From positions 62,001 to 126,000 of the forward strand of contig CAMCUB010000004.1 in the NCBI GenBank assembly GCA_945878845.1: a stretch of 64,000 nt of DNA. The letters run 5' to 3'. Within the stretch, counting starts at the first letter, position 1. Each line of letters starts with the position of its first letter. This document shows positions 63,447 to 64,000 of this stretch, one piece after another. The stretch is from Erythrobacter sanguineus. Its GTDB lineage: Bacteria > Pseudomonadota > Alphaproteobacteria > Sphingomonadales > Sphingomonadaceae. Position numbers and translations under genes: made by a program. The notes below the pieces were generated by a model, which was not told where the DNA came from, did no database searches, and worked only from the letters and a program-made list of their open reading frames with translations.

Positions 63447-63629
63447 TCAGCCGCGGCGCAGACGCATCGCTGCGCCCACGGCCACGCACGGCGCGGCGAG
63501 AGCCGCCCAGGCGGCTGCGTCGCGCCAGCCGTCACCGGTCAGCGCGATGACGAGCCCCGCGATGCCGAGGACGAACAGCGCCAACGGCCAGGGGAAGATC
63601 GCAAACAGGGGCGTGCGGGCGCGGCTCAT
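63447..63629 (-). CDS. Small membrane protein in the TonB receptor/PepSY cluster
   Basis: A 60-residue protein with two hydrophobic helices (PLALFVLGIAGLVIALTG and AAWAALAAPCVAVGAAM) and an Arg-rich end. The ATG at 63629 overlaps the stop of the PepSY gene by 4 bases (ATGA), so it is translationally coupled. No domain is recognised. It lies 39 bases upstream of the TonB receptor gene and probably shares its transcript. Confidence 0.65.
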   Translation of the reverse strand: MSRARTPLFAIFPWPLALFVLGIAGLVIALTGDGWRDAAAWAALAAPCVAVGAAMRLRRG

Positions 63630-64000
63630 CCGGCGGGCTCGGCGGCGAGACGGGCCGGGGCAGGGGCGGGGGCCCTGCGCTTGGCGAGCCACAGGTAGAG
63701 CCCCGTGCCCAGCACGTGGATCGTGAACAGTGTCAGTGCCGCCCACAGCAGCTTCAAGGGCAGCCCGCCGTAATCGCCGAAATGCAGCGGGCGCGAGAGC
63801 GAGAGCGCCTGATAATACCACGGCATCGGCCGCGCGGCGGTGAAGGCGCCGGTCTCGGCATCGACCAGCGCCGGGGTCAGCAGGCGCTCGGTCAGCGGCG
63901 TGTCGCCTTGAAAGAACACCGCATAGTGGTAATTTGAGCTGAAGGTGCCGCCCGGAAAGGCGATGAACTGCGGGTTGTTGCCGGGCAGCCGCGCTCGCGC
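63626..64000 (-). CDS. PepSY-associated transmembrane protein, C-terminal part
   Basis: The frame is open to the window edge, so the N-terminus is missing; 124 residues are visible. It starts ARARLPGNNPQFIAFPGG and continues with a periplasmic stretch (YHYAVFFQGDTPLTERLLTP) and a membrane helix (KLLWAALTLFTIHVLGTGLY, then LWLAKRR). The LSRPLHFGDYGGLPLKLLWA segment is the PepSY-associated TM helix (PepSY_TM) signature. Such proteins accompany TonB siderophore receptors and are thought to reduce or assist iron uptake at the inner membrane. Its stop overlaps the next small gene. Confidence 0.85.
   Translation of the reverse strand, partial: ARARLPGNNPQFIAFPGGTFSSNYHYAVFFQGDTPLTERLLTPALVDAETGAFTAARPMPWYYQALSLSRPLHFGDYGGLPLKLLWAALTLFTIHVLGTGLYLWLAKRRAPAPAPARLAAEPAG

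Overview
The window is uniformly GC-rich and densely packed. It reads as chromosomal DNA of an alphaproteobacterium of the order Sphingomonadales, most likely an Erythrobacter/Porphyrobacter-type Erythrobacteraceae. This placement is inferred from gene content: a class I lysyl-tRNA synthetase, a GCS2-type glutamate-cysteine ligase, EttA, an RcnB-like protein, TonB receptor/PepSY genes and an AraC-flanked glycosidase locus. No rRNA, tRNA, CRISPR array, insertion sequence or phage genes were seen. Neighbouring convergent genes often overlap at their 3' ends. No gene-free stretch exceeds 300 bases; the longest, about 290 bases, lies upstream of lysS.

Layout. 1-9.6 kb: a GNAT tail, a TetR regulator, ygfZ, pyrC, rarD, a candidate small RNA with its own terminator, a lipoprotein, astD, selO, an alpha/beta hydrolase and a GT4 glycosyltransferase. 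9.7-19.3 kb: a YfgM-like TPR protein with bamB (outer-membrane protein assembly), an ICMT-like membrane methyltransferase, an ABM monooxygenase, a CHAT protease downstream of gshA, rsmE, a small membrane protein overlapping ubiA, and a YedK/SRAP protein. 19.4-29.9 kb: one 10.5-kb gene for a giant repetitive autotransporter adhesin, closed by a strong terminator. 29.9-38.9 kb: a VOC protein divergent from soxR with a SoxR-type dyad between them, an ABC ATPase with a permease/M1-peptidase fusion, then sixA and a DinG-like helicase on the other strand. 39-49.5 kb: lysS, a DUF1003 protein, a prolyl-hydroxylase-like oxygenase, cytochrome b561, an RcnB-like protein, a PPOX flavoprotein, a GGDEF-like protein without its signature, a small unknown protein, ettA and a secreted M28 peptidase. 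49.6-55.2 kb: a glycosyltransferase overlapping a flippase-like membrane protein, an orphan methyl-accepting protein divergent from a CheB-like protein that has lost its catalytic residues, and a VIT/CCC1 transporter. 55.1-60 kb: a sugar locus with a GH92 mannosidase interrupted by an in-frame amber codon, an AraC regulator and a secreted GH13 amylase. 60-64 kb: a cytochrome P450, a TonB-dependent siderophore receptor, a tiny membrane protein and a truncated PepSY membrane protein.

The most interesting signals are: (1) a nearly identical 18-base motif upstream of both the GH92 and GH13 genes, which flank the AraC gene and so suggest a small regulon; (2) the GH92 amber codon; (3) the MCP paired with a catalytically dead CheB-like protein; (4) the ABC/M1 peptidase fusion next to a SoxR locus; (5) the repeat architecture of the giant autotransporter; (6) a compact three-hairpin candidate small RNA near 3.75 kb. 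No wholly new defence or mobile system was found.
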